The notes: generated from the sequence alone by a model not told the origin. Positions 12,119 to 23,060 are shown, counted from the first letter of the stretch. The stretch is 64,000 nt of DNA from Mermis nigrescens (GCA_036768485.1 JAVLUZ010000145.1:18974706-19038705); one strand, 5' to 3'. Program-made: numbers and translations.

Positions 12119-12617
12119 GCGGCGCTAAAAATTTTAGTCTATTGCGTTAAGTGACAACTTAAAAGCTGAAAGCGCGACTTTTCTCTGCAAGCAAGTTGAT
12201 TGATCTGTTGGAAGACGAGAATAAATTATGCCGCAAAAAACTTTATTGAAAAATCCTTCTTTGCTATTGTAGCAGAGGTGCTACTACACAATTTGAAATT
12301 GATACTTGTTAATATAAGATTAACCTGTGAGGTTAATGTTATATTCTTTCTCAATTATATCGAATATTAGCGCAGAAAAAGAGCAAGAGCCTGAGTTGAG
12401 TATCGGTTAGTACTACACACGCGATACAGAGCGGAAGATCCGGGAAACCGGTGCGGGTAAAATTTTGCTCACGTAACGGAACGGAAGGTATGCGGCGCCG
12501 TCCGTTACACTATGCAGCTACAATGAGCTCTAACGACTTACAGTTAATTAGAAAGAACGAGTTACTGTAGCCTCCGGAAACTTTTTTTGAAAAAGCTCTC
12601 GGATAAATGAAACTATT

Positions 12618-12779
12618 TCAGAGATAGCCTTTTTGAAATCAGAAAGTCAAATCAAACCATCAGCTTTCGAAGGCAAATCAACCAATAGAAGATGCCACTT
12701 TTCCACCGCACAACTATTGGCCGTTTTGCCATTGTAAACTGGTTCGATTTGACTTCAGCAATTCCAAAAGTCTACCTCT
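12618..12779. other. Short non-coding spacer
   Basis: No gene or repeat recognised between the fold-back element and the TTAATTAA-rich tract. Confidence 0.3.
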
Positions 12780-13280
12780 AAAATATGCCTTAAATTGACT
12801 ATAATTCATTAATAATTAATTAATTGAGATTAATCAGTGAAGGCTTTAATCAATTAATTAAGAGTTATTCATGTAATTATGAGTTAGATTAACATTTGAT
12901 TAATTAATGAATTTTGATTAACGAGTAATTAATTAAATAATTAACTAATTAATTAACTTTGATTGTTTGATTACAAATGTAATTGATTAAAAAGTTATCA
13001 ATTCTGAATTCTAATATTGAAAGTATCAAAGCAAATTAATTTAGAATTGATTTTAAAAAAATTAAAAAGTAAATAAGCTAAAATTAGTTAAAACTAAGAA
13101 AAATTAGAAAATCTAAAATATTAATTAATTAAAATCAATTAGAATCAATTTTTTAAATTTTTTAAAATCAAAATCTGATTAATTGACAATTGATTTTAAT
13201 AAAACCAAAAATCAATAAATTACAAAATTAAAAAATAATAAAAAATGATTAAAATTAATTAAGATTAATTAATCTATATG
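12780..13280. repeat. AT-rich low-complexity tract (TTAATTAA words)
   Basis: About 500 bp dominated by AATTAATTAA, ATTAATTAATT and AAAATTAA words with almost no G or C. It lies directly against the 5' side of the Helentron-like element. No regular period is seen, so it is simple-sequence DNA, not a tandem array. Confidence 0.7.
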
Positions 13281-13629
13281 TATTTATATATATTTGTGAA
13301 AGTTTGTTTGTATGTATGTCTGTATCTTTGTTCAGGGTTAGCTCCGGCTCCATAATAGTTGGTGGGCTGACGTTTTGGCCCGAGGTCGGCCTACCGGGGG
13401 AAGGATCCGTAGCGACATTAAAATTTGAACAACCCCACCCAGTCACCCTATACAGGGATGGAGCTGGAGGCAGCCCTATGCTTAAGCATAGCATTTTTCG
13501 GGACATTGCCGATTTTTCGCAAAATTTCAAAAATAGGAACAAAACTCGGTTTACACTATTTTCGGGTTATGGTACTTTGGCCGCTGCATACGTTATAACA
13601 TAGGATAGGACGCAATACAACCTACGCAG

Positions 13630-14085
13630 TGCTACAAGATGGGCAATGCTATAAGATAGGACATGAAATAAGATACCGGGTGCTACAAGATAGGCAATGC
13701 TATACAATAGGATGTGATAGATACCCTGTGCTACAGGATAGGCAATGCTATAAGATAGGACGTGATGAAAGACACCCGTGCTACAAGATAGGTAATTCTA
13801 TAAGATAGGACGTGATAAAAGACACCCGTGCTACAAGATAGGCAATACTATAAGATAGGAAGTGATATAAGATACCCAGAGCTACAAGATAGGCAAAGCT
13901 ATAAGATAGGATGGGATATAAGATACCCTGTGCTACGAGGTAGGCAATGCTATAAGATAGGATGGGATATAAGATACCCTGTGCTACGAGATAGGCAATG
14001 CTATAAGATAGGTGTGATATAAGATACCCCGTGCTACAAGATAGGCAATGCTATAAGATAGGTGTGATATAGATACCCTGTCTGT
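13630..14085 (+). repeat. Minisatellite, unit-1 block
   Basis: Roughly 50-60-bp units built from GTGCTACAAGATAGGCAATGC-type words followed by TATAAGATAGGA(C/T)GTGATA..AGA(T/C)ACCC. About eight units, with small length variants. The second element unit has fewer copies (14440-14800). Confidence 0.85.
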
Positions 14086-14439
14086 TCCATAACATGCAGT
14101 GATATATGTATTTGTGAAAGTTTGTTTGTATGTATGTCTGTATGTTTGTTCGGGTTTGGCTCCGGCTCCATAATAGTTGGTGGGCTGACGTTTTGGCCCG
14201 AGGTCGGCCTACCGGGGGAAGGATCCGTAGCGACATTAAAATTTGATCAACCCCACCCAGTCACCCTATACAGGGGTGGAGCTGGAGGCAGCCCTATGCT
14301 TAAGCATAGCATTTTTCGGGACATGGCCGATTTTTCGCGAAATTTAAAAAATGGAACAAAACTCGGTTTACATTATTTTCGGGTTATGGTACTTTGGCCG
14401 CTGCATACGTTATAACATAGGATCGGACGCAATATAACC

Positions 14440-14832
14440 TACGCAGTGCTACAAGATGGGCAATGCTATAAGATAGGACATGAAATAAGATACCGGGTGC
14501 TACAAGATAGGCAATGCTATACAATAGGATGTGATAGATACCCTGTGCTACAGGATAGGCAATGCTATAAGATAGGACGTGATAAAAGACACCCGTGCTA
14601 CAAGATAGGTAATGCTATAAGATAGGACGTGATAAAATATACCCCGTGCTACAAGATAGGCAATGCTATAAGATAGGATGGGATATAAGATACCCTGTGC
14701 TATGAGATAGGCAATGCTATAAGATAGGTGTGATATAAGATACCCCGTGCTACAAGATAGGCAATGCTATAAGATAGGTGTGATATAGATACCCTGTCTG
14801 TGCCATAACATGCAGCTGATATAAGATAGGAG
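14440..14832 (+). repeat. Minisatellite, unit-2 block
   Basis: Same unit as 13630-14085 with about six or seven copies and the same first and last variant units, so the two blocks were duplicated together with the leader and then changed copy number. Confidence 0.85.
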
Positions 14833-14916
14833 ATACCATCTGCTATAGCATGAGTGATTTGAGATATCACGTGATATATGACACCCTTTGCCACAATAAA
14901 CAAAAAATTTTTAAAA

Positions 14917-15140
14917 CATGAAAAATATGGTTTGACCAAAAATACTATCCAAAACACCCTAGAACATCAAAAATATGGTTTGACGAAAAAATTATCCAAA
15001 ACATCCCAAAACATCAAAAATATGGGTTTGATCAAAAAAATTCCAGAACATCCCAGAACATCAAAAATATGATTATGGCTAAACAATTTTCAAAACCATT
15101 CTGTAACGTCAAAAATATGGATTTGATCAAAAAATGGTTG
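14917..15140 (+). repeat. Tandem array, about 50-bp unit
   Basis: Five degenerate units, each with ACATCAAAAATATGG, then TTTGA(C/T)(C/G)AAAAA and CCAAAACA or CCAGAACA. It lies between the minisatellite and the 3' hairpin of the Helentron-like element. Confidence 0.75.
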
Positions 15141-15356
15141 ACAAAAGACAGACATTTTAGAAAATTCAAAAAATAAAATTTGGTTTATACCAACAATTTT
15201 TTTAGAAATATCTTAAAAACACAAAAAGTCTTGAAAAATAAAAAATACAAGAGACATATCAATTCCATATAGCTATCAGGCCTAAGTTCAGCCCGGGCAA
15301 CGCCGGGCAGCTCAGCTAGTTAGCTATTTAAGAGTCTGAGTCTGAATTCTACCCAT

Positions 15357-15596
15357 TCAAACCCCACCTGGGTGTGGGGGTTTGGGAGGTATGCACCCCC
15401 AAGAAACCAAAATACCCCCCCCAGAAATCAAAATAGAATTCAATTTTTGAAAATTTTTTTCGGTCTTTTCACAATTTTTTGATGCCAATGGATAGTGCTC
15501 GATGATAAACGTCGACAAATAGTGTTTTTTCGCCATACCACCATTTTTAAGGCCATTTTTTGACCTTTGAAAAGTCTTGCACCCACTACAGAATTT
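15357..15596 (-). mobile_element. Family A MITE, copy 3
   Basis: Reversed family A copy with CCCCACCTGGGTGTGGGGG at its left edge, GGTATGCACCCCC, GATGCCAATGGATAGTGCTC and the GCCATACCACCATTTTTAAGG block. The right end is replaced after CTTGCACCCACTACAGAATT, so no target duplication is seen. Confidence 0.7.
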
Positions 15597-15599
15597 GCT

Positions 15600-15866
15600 T
15601 CGTATGATTCGAGCTGATACACACATATGCCCACATAGTCAAATGGTACACTTTCTCAGCCCGCACACTTTAAGGCAAGACTGGACACTTAAAGTTACCT
15701 ACCTATGTATCCGGGGGACATTTTAACGTAGGTACCGGCCGGACACTTTAAGTGCGATACGGCTAAAAAATTTTATTGCTGTGTTAATCCAGGTATAAAT
15801 GGCTTCTTTAATTACGCTCTCGCAGCGGCTGATTGATTTGAACTCTGTTTATTGATGTTAAATGCT
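15600..15866. other. Non-coding, nothing recognised
   Basis: No ORF or repeat. A short run repeats the words GGACACTT and TTAAGT between 15650 and 15760, too degenerate to call an array. Confidence 0.3.
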
Positions 15867-16035
15867 TATAATCTGTGTCACACAACTTCGGTCATAAATT
15901 TTAATACTATCTACAGCAATAAGCTGACAGATTGCGATTATAGCGTTGATCTGATATATAAATATCGTAACCCTCGGCCTACTATCGACGAAAATTCTTA
16001 GAATTTATGCACGAAGTTATGTGAAACAGAGTATA
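15867..16035. mobile_element. 169-bp MITE, copy 2
   Basis: Second copy of the element at 11869-12037, collinear over its full length. Its ends (TATAATCTGTGTCACA and the inverse of GTGAAACAGAGTATA) are slightly more diverged than in copy 1. Confidence 0.75.
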
Positions 16036-16149
16036 ACTTTGGCACTGCCTTGACCTCCCAAACCGGTCATGCTCTGTGCTGCTCCAAAGTCTTTCTAATC
16101 GGCTGAAAATCATTACCGGAGAATTCAAGGATTGTGGAAGATTTGCCTC

Positions 16150-16285
16150 CGACATTTCTCTCCCAACATTCCGCCCCCCACATTTCGCCCCCAACTCTTC
16201 GCCTCCGGAACTTTCACCCCAAACATTTCGCACCTCGGATGTTTCACTCCCAAACATTTTGACTCTCGGATATTTAGCCTCCAGC
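16150..16285 (+). repeat. Degenerate minisatellite, about 15-bp unit
   Basis: About nine imperfect units of the type CATTTCGCCCCCAA, many differing by one or two bases. The open frames across it (16076-16330 plus, 16125-16361 minus) read as repeated short peptides and are not genes. Confidence 0.6.
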
Positions 16286-16372
16286 TGTGGAATAAACGGG
16301 ACTTTGCATTACAGAAATGAGCTTGAGTAAAATCAAGCCAATTTTGAGAAATGCTTAGCAAATAAGCATAAA

Positions 16373-16388
16373 CAGTGGCGGATCCAGG
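16373..16388 (+). mobile_element. Isolated hAT-type terminal repeat word
   Basis: CAGTGGCGGATCCAGG matches the terminal inverted repeat start common to many animal hAT elements (5'-CAG.G pattern). I do not find its inverted partner nearby, so this is at most one surviving end. Confidence 0.35.
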
Positions 16389-16780
16389 AATATAATACTT
16401 TGCGACACCTCAGCTTTTCCAATAGGCAAAAATCATTTTTCACATGAAGAGTACCGTATTTTGCCGTTGTATATCGGCCAATTATACTCAAAATGATTGA
16501 CCGTGCAAAAATTTTTCGGAACAGTTACACAATTTTAAGCAATTTTGTGTCAAAAGTTGTTCGAATTTCTTTAGCTTTAGCTAATACCCGGTACAAAGCG
16601 CCGGAAAATTGGTGAAAATTAGACTTACGCACGTCTAAAGACTTTAATTACGCGGTTTGTGCACTTGGAACAATAAAAGCATTTAACGCTAAAGCGTAAA
16701 GAATATTCAGAATTCATGCTAATTAATAGAACAAAACTTAAAAATATGGCTTTCAGACCGCTAAAGCCTCTCATTCATAC
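16389..16780. other. Non-coding, nothing recognised
   Basis: No gene. An imperfect CAAAGCGCCGGAAAA word near 16595 resembles the cassette in families B to F. Confidence 0.3.
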
Positions 16781-17020
16781 TCCACGCATCGCGCCGAACT
16801 TGCGGAAATCGCAGCTCGCAGGATCAGATTTGCACGCGAATTCAATTCATAATTTCGCGCGAATAATTGTTCGCGCGAATCGCAGGATTTTCTGTGACAC
16901 GATTTTTCAATTCATACTTCCTGCGAAAATCGCAAAGCAGCAGATTAAATCGCGCAATCCAGAAATTCAATCGTGCGATATTTCGCGTTGCAATTCATAC
17001 TTCATCGCGTGTAGTGTTGG
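16781..17020. repeat. Cluster of CGCGAA / TTCGCG words
   Basis: CpG-rich island-like stretch in which TTCGCGCGAA, GCGAAAATCGC and TCGCGCGAAT recur, and CAATTCATA recurs about every 70-85 bp (near 16842, 16910 and 16990). Looks like a degenerate tandem repeat. The open frames here are not convincing genes. Confidence 0.45.
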
Positions 17021-17081
17021 CAAAATTAGTAAAATACGATAGAGTTAGGGTTGGGGTTCACCCCATTCCAAAAAGTTAATA

Positions 17082-17103
17082 GGGTTAGAGTTAACTCTAA
17101 CCC
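17082..17103. other. 22-bp perfect palindrome
   Basis: GGGTTAGAG-TTAA-CTCTAACCC is its own reverse complement. It sits in a short run of GGGTTA/TAACCC words (17041-17145). That composition recalls telomeric repeats, but the words are irregular and insect telomeres usually use TTAGG, so this is not called as telomeric. Confidence 0.7.
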
Positions 17104-17261
17104 AATTCCTTAAAAGGGGTTAACCCGTTTTAAAAGGGTTATTTATATGATGAACAAAGCACGCTTTTTGGCACTCGAAAAATTTGATTCAAAATAGACT
17201 GGACAGTAGTAACTGACGCTCCTCTGGGGGTATATGATGAAGGATGCTTGCTAAGTGCACA

Positions 17262-17345
17262 TGCACTAGATACGAAATTATGACGTATTACGATCAAGCA
17301 AGCAAGCTGACGTCATGACGTATTACGATCAAGCACGCAACCTGA
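17262..17345 (+). repeat. Direct repeat with TGACGTCA palindromes
   Basis: TGACGTATTACGATCAAGCA is present twice about 40 bp apart, with TGACGTCA (the consensus CRE palindrome) between and after the copies. A CREB/ATF site is possible but untested, and no promoter is apparent. Confidence 0.6.
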
Positions 17346-17429
17346 CGTCATTATACCCCGGAGGCGAGCCGCGTTACCTACATTAATTGGCTTTCCGCCC
17401 CTTTCCCACCCCAAAATTAACATATCCAG

Positions 17430-17846
17430 GGAGGGGTCTATGAATTTGCCCCCGGATCAGGATTAACGGACAAATCAATTTTTAGGTCGCATTGCACTAA
17501 AATTATGTACATACACGTTTAACGACCACTAAGCTTTCTGATTTCGGATCAGGATTATTGGATAAATCGATTTTTAGGTCGCATTACGCTAAAATTATGT
17601 ACATAACACCACTAAGCTTTATGGCCCGAGGATCAGGATTAGGGGATTAGGATTAGCACTAAAATTATGTACATACACGTTTAAAGACCACTTAGCTATA
17701 CGCCCCCTTCTCCGCCAAAAATTAGGGGAGGGGTTCATGAATCGGCCCCCTGGATCGAGATTATGGGATAAAGTCAATTTTGTTATATTGTGCTAAAATT
17801 ATGTACATACACCGCTAAGCTTTTATAGCCCCCGGATCGAGATTTG
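17430..17846 (+). repeat. Tandem array, about 100-bp unit, ending at an assembly gap
   Basis: Four or five units share CTAAAATTATGTACATACAC, ACCACTAAGCTTT and GGATCAGGATTA / GGATCGAGATTA. The array runs straight into the N run, so its true length is unknown. Confidence 0.75.
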
Positions 17847-17946
17847 NNNNNNNNNNNNNNNNNNNNNNNNNNNNNNNNNNNNNNNNNNNNNNNNNNNNNN
17901 NNNNNNNNNNNNNNNNNNNNNNNNNNNNNNNNNNNNNNNNNNNNNN
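17847..17946. other. Assembly gap (100 N)
   Basis: Exactly 100 N, the conventional placeholder for a gap of unknown size. Any ORF crossing it is meaningless. Confidence 0.98.
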
Positions 17947-19545
17947 AAACAAATTTTGTACAATTTTTGTTAAAAATGCACTGGACTATAAATCTGAGGA
18001 TTTCGACTTTATTATTGCTTTTATCCTCACAAACGATGCAGAAAATGTTCCATCAGCTCATAATCATGACAGAATATAATTATATAATTATTATAATTAA
18101 GCGCCTAATGTCCATCAAGCATTAGTAAACGAGTGAAAGCTCAATCACTTTGTTCCGCATATTTTGAGGAATAGCAGAGCTAGTAATTTTTTTAAACAAA
18201 AAGTGTATAGCTCACACAACATTAACATAGATGATCTATAAAAAAATTTCATTAAAAGTAAAGTAAGATACATCGAAAATAACTAGATTCCATTGTAAAT
18301 ATTGAAAGTGAACAGAAACTGCTCGGCAGGCAGCCGATCTTGTGCTGCTTCTTCGAAAAATAAGTATAAACACTTATGGCCGTATTTAAGGGTGGGGTAG
18401 GACGGGGGAGAGGCGGGCCGCATCGCATGTGCGCTTAGCCGGAAAAAAATTTTGAAAGTGATAATGTACGGAAAGATGGAAAAAATCGCATGTCCTCGTC
18501 ACAAAATCTTATAATTTTCGGCGATTTGCTGGATGTGAAGTATTTTCCATAATTGTAACCCATGCGCCACCAAAAAATGACACATTTTATAGCCTTTTAA
18601 GCAAAATCGAGATTAAGAGAATAATAATATAAGAAATTTCTAGCGTTTCGTGCCAGATAGAATTTGTATGGCTTGCATTCGAAAAGCTGCAAAACTGAGA
18701 TCAAAAGGATAAAATGTTATAAATTTCCGACGCTTCGCGCAACCCATAATTAATGCATTGCTTATACTCAGAAAGCAGCAAAATTGAGCTGGAAGGACAA
18801 AAATGTCAAAATTTTTCAACGCTTCGCGCCGGGTTATTTTTATATAGGAATCACAATTTTACTTAAACGCTCAAAGTTGAATTAGTCATGAAAGACATTT
18901 TCTCAGTTGTTTTTGTTTGCAAAGTGCAAAGATTGAGTACAAAAACAAAAGTTAAGAAGTTGTTCATGAATTGAATAAGGAGAAATCAGTTATGCAGACA
19001 ATTTGAACGATAGATTTTGTGTACATGATAATGAAATAAAGTGAAACATTTTTGAAATGTTTTTTACAAATTTTCTCGAGATATCCGACTTCAACGTTTG
19101 CGATCCCCTGCCCTGCAATAAAACCCTGGATATCGGGCTGAGCATGTCAATTCAATCTACCTTAGCTTAGCATCAACAAAATATCTAAATCGAAGGAGAT
19201 TGTAAGTCTCAAAGTAATGCGTAACAATATAAATGAATCTTTCTTTGACTTATTTCAAGACGATTGATTTTGCGGCTGAACGATTCCACCAGCGTTTCAC
19301 AATGATTGGACAGCTGCTCACGACCAATCACACCATCTTTATTTAATAGTGCACGAAGATGAAAATCAGCACAGATACTACCTACCTAATAATGACAAAG
19401 CTAGAGGAGTGTTTTTCGCAAAACAGCAATCAGGAACTCAATTATATTTAATTTGACAAGAAGCGTAGAACTAGTCCATATAGGGCATACATGAACATAG
19501 GGGGTCAGGAGAATATTATCCCCCTCTGAGGGACCAGCCAGGGAG
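17947..19545. other. Non-coding with repeat G relative
   Basis: The 18395-18850 part resembles 1797-2030 (GTACGGAAAGATGGAAAAA, CGCATG, ATTTTCGGCG) and contains several GACGCTTCGCGC words, half-palindromes of the shared cassette. The remainder has no gene. Confidence 0.4.
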
Positions 19546-19553
19546 GTACTGTC

Positions 19554-20299
19554 ATTTTTTTGTACAAGGTCCGTTTATACATGTACAAAGATGGTTCCCA
19601 AAAGTCTTTGTACATTTTGTACATGCAAATTTTGTGTACTATAATATAGTACAGTAGTGATTTTAGTGTGGTAAAACAGGGTTTTCGATCTTTGATAGTG
19701 TATTTTAGCTAATCTCTGGGTTTCTCACGCCAAAAATTACTAAAAATTGTCTCAAAACGGCGCGAAGCGCTGAAAAATTTGACATTTTTGCATTCTAAAT
19801 GTCAATTCTGCCATTTTAAAGATGCGCCGAAAATTTTTGAGAATTTTACACCTCTTTATAAGCTTTTGTCTTCCCAAAAATCTTTGTACAGTACAAACAA
19901 ATTTAAAATCTTTGTACAGTACAAACAAATTTTTGGGTACTATAAAATGGCACAGTAGCGATTTTAGTGTGGTAAAAATAGAGTTGTTCGACTTTGGGTA
20001 GTGTATTTTAGCAAATTTCTGGGTCTCTTAGGGCAAAAATCACCAAGAATCGTCTTAAAACGGCGCGAAGCGACAAAAAATTTGACATTTATCCATTCTA
20101 AATGCAAATTCTGCCATTTTAAAGATATATAATAGAGGACACAATTACTAATTTCGGCGCGAAGCGCCGAAAATTTTGCGAATTTTAGACCTTTTTACAA
20201 TTTTTGTCTTCCCAAAAATCTTTGTATCATGTACAAAGACGGTCCCGAAAAGCTCTTTGTACATCGGGAAAAACCTTTCCCGAGTACAAAAAAAGCTGG
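19554..20299 (+). mobile_element. Family B hAT-like MITE, copy 1 (inside repeat C context)
   Basis: Starts TTTTTTTGTACAAGG and ends GTACAAAAAAAGCTGG, flanked by GTACTGTC (19546-19553) and GTGCTGTC (20300-20307), an 8-bp duplication with one mismatch. The flank joined across it reads like repeat C at 7070-7090 (GGTACTG..CCGGCGATTTT), so B inserted into C. The interior has two GGCGCGAAGCGC palindromes and paired CTTTGTACATGTACAAAG words at both ends. No transposase. Confidence 0.75.
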
Positions 20300-20307
20300 G
20301 TGCTGTC

Positions 20308-21640
20308 CGGCGATTTTGAGCTAATGGAACGCTTTTTGCGTCATTTTTGAGGTCGAAAGCAGTGGAAATGTCGAAATTTTTTCCGGCGCTGCGCGCGCCG
20401 GATTAGTACTACGTTTCAGTGTTTTTTTTGTACAAGGTCCGCTTTGTACATGTACAAAGATGGTCCCCAAAAGTCTTTGTACATTTTGTACATGCAAATT
20501 TTTGTGTACTATTAATATAGTACAGTAGCGATTTTAGTGTGGTAAAACAGGGTTTTCGATCTTTGGTAGTGTATTTTAGCTAATCTCTGGGTTTCTCACG
20601 CCAAAAATTACTAAAAAATTGTTCTGAAAACGGCGCGAAGCGCGAAAAATATTGACATTTTTCCATTCTAAATGTCAAATTCTGCCATTTTAAAGATATA
20701 TAGCGACAACGAAATTTATTTTCGGCTGGCCCAATTTGAATTTTACACCTTTTTACAGTTTTTGTCTTCCTAAAAATCTTTGTACAGTACAAACAAATTT
20801 AAAATCTTTGTACAGTACAAACAAATTTTTGGGTACTATAAAATGGCACAGCAGCGATTTTAATGTCGTAAAAATAGAGTTCTTCGACTTTGCGTAGTGT
20901 GTTTTAGCAAATTTCTGGGTCTCTTAAGGGCAAACATCACCAAGAATCGTCTTAAAACGGCGCGAAGCGACCGAAAAAATTTGACATTTTTCCATTCTTG
21001 AAATGCAAATTCTGCCATTATAAAGATATATAATAGAACACACAATTACTCATTTCGGCGCGAAGCGCCGAAAATTTTGCGAATTTTAGACCTTTTTGCA
21101 ATTTTTGTCTTCCCAAAAAATCTTTTGTTATCATGTACAAAGACGGTCCCGAAAAGCTCTTTGTACATCGGGAAAAATCTTTCCCGAGTACAAAAAAACC
21201 GTGCTACGTTTATGTGCTTGTCCGTGCGAAATTATTGAGCATAATGGAACGCAATTTGCGTCAAAATTTATCAAGAGTGCTCGAAATCAAGATAAAGGAA
21301 ATAAAGTACGAAATCAAAATTGTCCAGCGCTGATCAGCGTTCGCCGGAATAGTATTTTTACGTTTAAGAATCAAATTTTGACTCAAAAAGTCAAAATTGC
21401 CCAAAATTGATCCCAAAATTTTAACATTGAAAAATGTATTTTTCAATGTTAAAAGTAATATAATGCAGTCAAAAGACTAAAAATGCTGTACGAATACGAT
21501 ATTACAATGAAAAACGTTTAACAGGCTATTTTTGACCATTCTGGTCGTTTAAACAGCTGAAAAAATCGTGAACATTGAATTAACTGTTTTGGATTTCTGG
21601 GATTTCACCCCCCTGTCGACCCTGACCCTGTGCACCTACT
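20308..21640 (+). repeat. Repeat C copy interrupted by family B copy 2
   Basis: The 5' part at 20308-20416 matches 7078-7180 (CGGCGATTTTGAGCTAATGG, GCGTCATTTTT). After the inserted B copy, sequence to about 21640 carries the C 3' part: TTTTGACCATTCTGGTCGTT, GATTTCACCCCCCTG and CCTGTGCACCT. A second start-like segment follows the insertion, so the repeat may be a composite. Confidence 0.6.
20417..21203 (+). mobile_element. Family B hAT-like MITE, copy 2
   Basis: Begins CAGTGTTTTTTTTGTAC and ends ACAAAAAAACCGTG, with a perfect 8-bp target duplication CTACGTTT at 20409-20416 and 21204-21211. The terminal CAGTG fits the hAT terminal pattern (YARNG) and 8-bp duplications are the hAT signature. 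The interior has two GGCGCGAAGCG palindromes each followed by AAAATTTGACATTT-type tails. Non-autonomous. Confidence 0.85.
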
Positions 21641-21800
21641 GATCCAGGGGCAGCACCCAAATTCTGGGATCTGTGGGTAAAGCAGCAAAGTCCCTAGATC
21701 AATGCCAGGGGTCTATCGATTTTTGGGGATTTAACCAGATTCTCGGGAAGTTTAGACTAGACCACACTTTCCAACCCCACCCCCTACGCCCATGTGTAGT
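21641..21800 (+). repeat. Relative of the short GGGCAGC element
   Basis: GGGGCAGCACCCAAATTCTGGG at the left and ACGCCCATGTGTAGTCATG at the right resemble the elements at about 52014-52111 and 59691-59783. Probably a diverged cousin of family A; ends not fixed. Confidence 0.4.
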
Positions 21801-22724
21801 CATGTCGCCCTTTCCGTATAGAACCCATCTAAACAACATGGATCATCTGTGGGCAAGGTAGATGTGCGGTCTGGCATAGAAAATCAAATTCGGAATCTGC
21901 CTGATCAAGAAAGCACTGTCGGATCTAGAGGGGCAGGAGGGCAGCCGCCCCCACTCCCACCTGTCGTCAAAAAGCCATTGAGTGCAATGAAGAATAAATG
22001 TGTATTTTTTCATAATTCAAGCCATTTTCATCATGATTTTTCGAATTTTTCAAAAAAATACTTTCTTGGCGCTCTAAAAAACTATTTTTACGTCATGAGA
22101 GTATTTTTAATTCTTACAATGATTTCTCCAGTATCTTCTGGCGCTTTGTGTCGATTTTTGCATTAATTTTGCTAGTTTTGCATGAAAAATTCGAGGAAAA
22201 TTTTTGAAATTTTGAACATTTCATCGTATAAGAAATAATTCTGCTTATCAGAAGATGGCAAAAAGCGCTACCTTAAGCATAATGGTCGAATTTTCCGGAC
22301 AATTTTTAACACTTCTAGAAAAAATTTAGGGCTCCATCCACCCGGTCAGAAAATCCTGTCTCCGCCATCACAGGGATAGTAGGAGATTTTGAAAATGTTC
22401 TATACGACACTCAATGATATGTTCAAAGATTTGATTGATAATTAACGTATAACTTATTATTTTTGCGGTGAACTAATTTCAGCGATGACCGAGTTGGATT
22501 TTGCGAAAATTACCTACCTACAATGTTCCGAAATTTTCCTGCATCATCTTTAGTTTTCAAAAGTGGAACTGACATAGCAGGTGGCAGATGATTTAATCAG
22601 AACGTCGGCGATGTTGAGAATAATCGAAACAAGGTGAAAAGCATCGGAAGATACTTACTTCGAGATCAACGACACAACTCGTCGCGATGATCGTGCCCAT
22701 ATATACATAATCTTGGAGGGAACC
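21801..22724. other. Non-coding, nothing recognised
   Basis: No supported gene. A GGGGCAGGAGGGCAGCCGCC word near 21938 resembles GGGGCGGCCGCC at 42176-42188 and may be another repeat edge. Confidence 0.35.
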
Positions 22725-23060
22725 AACAAATTCCCCCCCCCCCCCTCACACAAAGAATTTCCACTCTAGCCAGAGTTTCTGATTTTCCGAAGAATCACAA
22801 AAAAACTCTTAGAAAAGGTACATACTGTTTTAAGCGTTTTAGCTATCTTTTCACAAAAAAGGAAAAAATTCTCAGCGGTTCGCGCCATTTACTCATTTTT
22901 AACTATATGTTATTAAATGAATTCCAATTATTCTATGTTTTTTAGAATTCTTTATGTTATTATGCTCTAGAAAGATAGATTATCGTCAGAAACGCCGAAA
23001 AAAACGACGACGCGTATCCACCGTTTCCAAGACCAAAAAGGCACTTTAAAATTTCACATC
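22725..23060 (-). repeat. Dispersed repeat D, reversed copy
   Basis: Minus-strand D copy with the TTTTTCGGCGTTTCTGACG block, the TCTAGAGCATAATAAC block, AACTATA and a GCGCGAACCGC version of the palindrome near 22879. Confidence 0.6.

Larger units (their letters stand above)
11165..12617. mobile_element. Large imperfect fold-back element with tRNA-like arms
   Basis: The left end (from 11167) and the right end (read backwards from 12617) share TTTCATTTATCCGAGAGC and TTTTTCA, then a CCGAGGCCACAGT / CGGAGGCTACAGT block. Further in, both arms share GCATAATTTATTCT, a CAATAGACTA block and a tRNA-like segment, so the arms are homologous over several hundred bases with indels. Another copy of the arm end word lies at 11671-11700. 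A smaller inverted repeat (11533-11592 against 11803-11855) and a 169-bp MITE lie between the arms. No transposase is visible. The class is uncertain: a fold-back or MITE, possibly built from inverted SINEs. Confidence 0.6.
13285..15320 (+). mobile_element. Helentron-like non-autonomous element with minisatellite core
   Basis: Two tandem units of about 0.8 kb (from about 13290 and 14105) each start with TTTGTTTGTATGTATGTCTG, continue through a conserved 280-bp GC-richer block (GGTGGGCTGACGTTTTGGCC onward) and pass into a minisatellite of GATAGGCAATGCTATAAGAT words. After a third tandem array the element appears to end with a hairpin GCCCGG-GCAACG-CCGGGC at 15291-15308 and CAGCTCAGCTAGT. A 5' leader, minisatellite core and 3' stem-loop before CTAGT match what is known of Helitron-like/Helentron non-autonomous elements; that class is inferred. 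No Rep/helicase is encoded here, and the open frames at 13304-13603 and 14122-14415 are simply the conserved block. Confidence 0.4.

Noticed and set aside
13304..14415. Two similar 97-99-codon frames
   Set aside because: They are the conserved leader of the Helentron-like units; similarity comes from duplication of non-coding DNA and both end in the minisatellite.
13630..14832. Possible CRISPR array
   Set aside because: The repeats are contiguous degenerate units without unique spacers, and the DNA is eukaryotic.
17041..17145. Telomeric repeat remnant
   Set aside because: GGGTTA words are irregular and part of a palindrome; no tandem TTAGG or TTAGGG run.
17844..18125. Open frame with 34 unknown residues
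   Set aside because: It crosses the 100-N gap.
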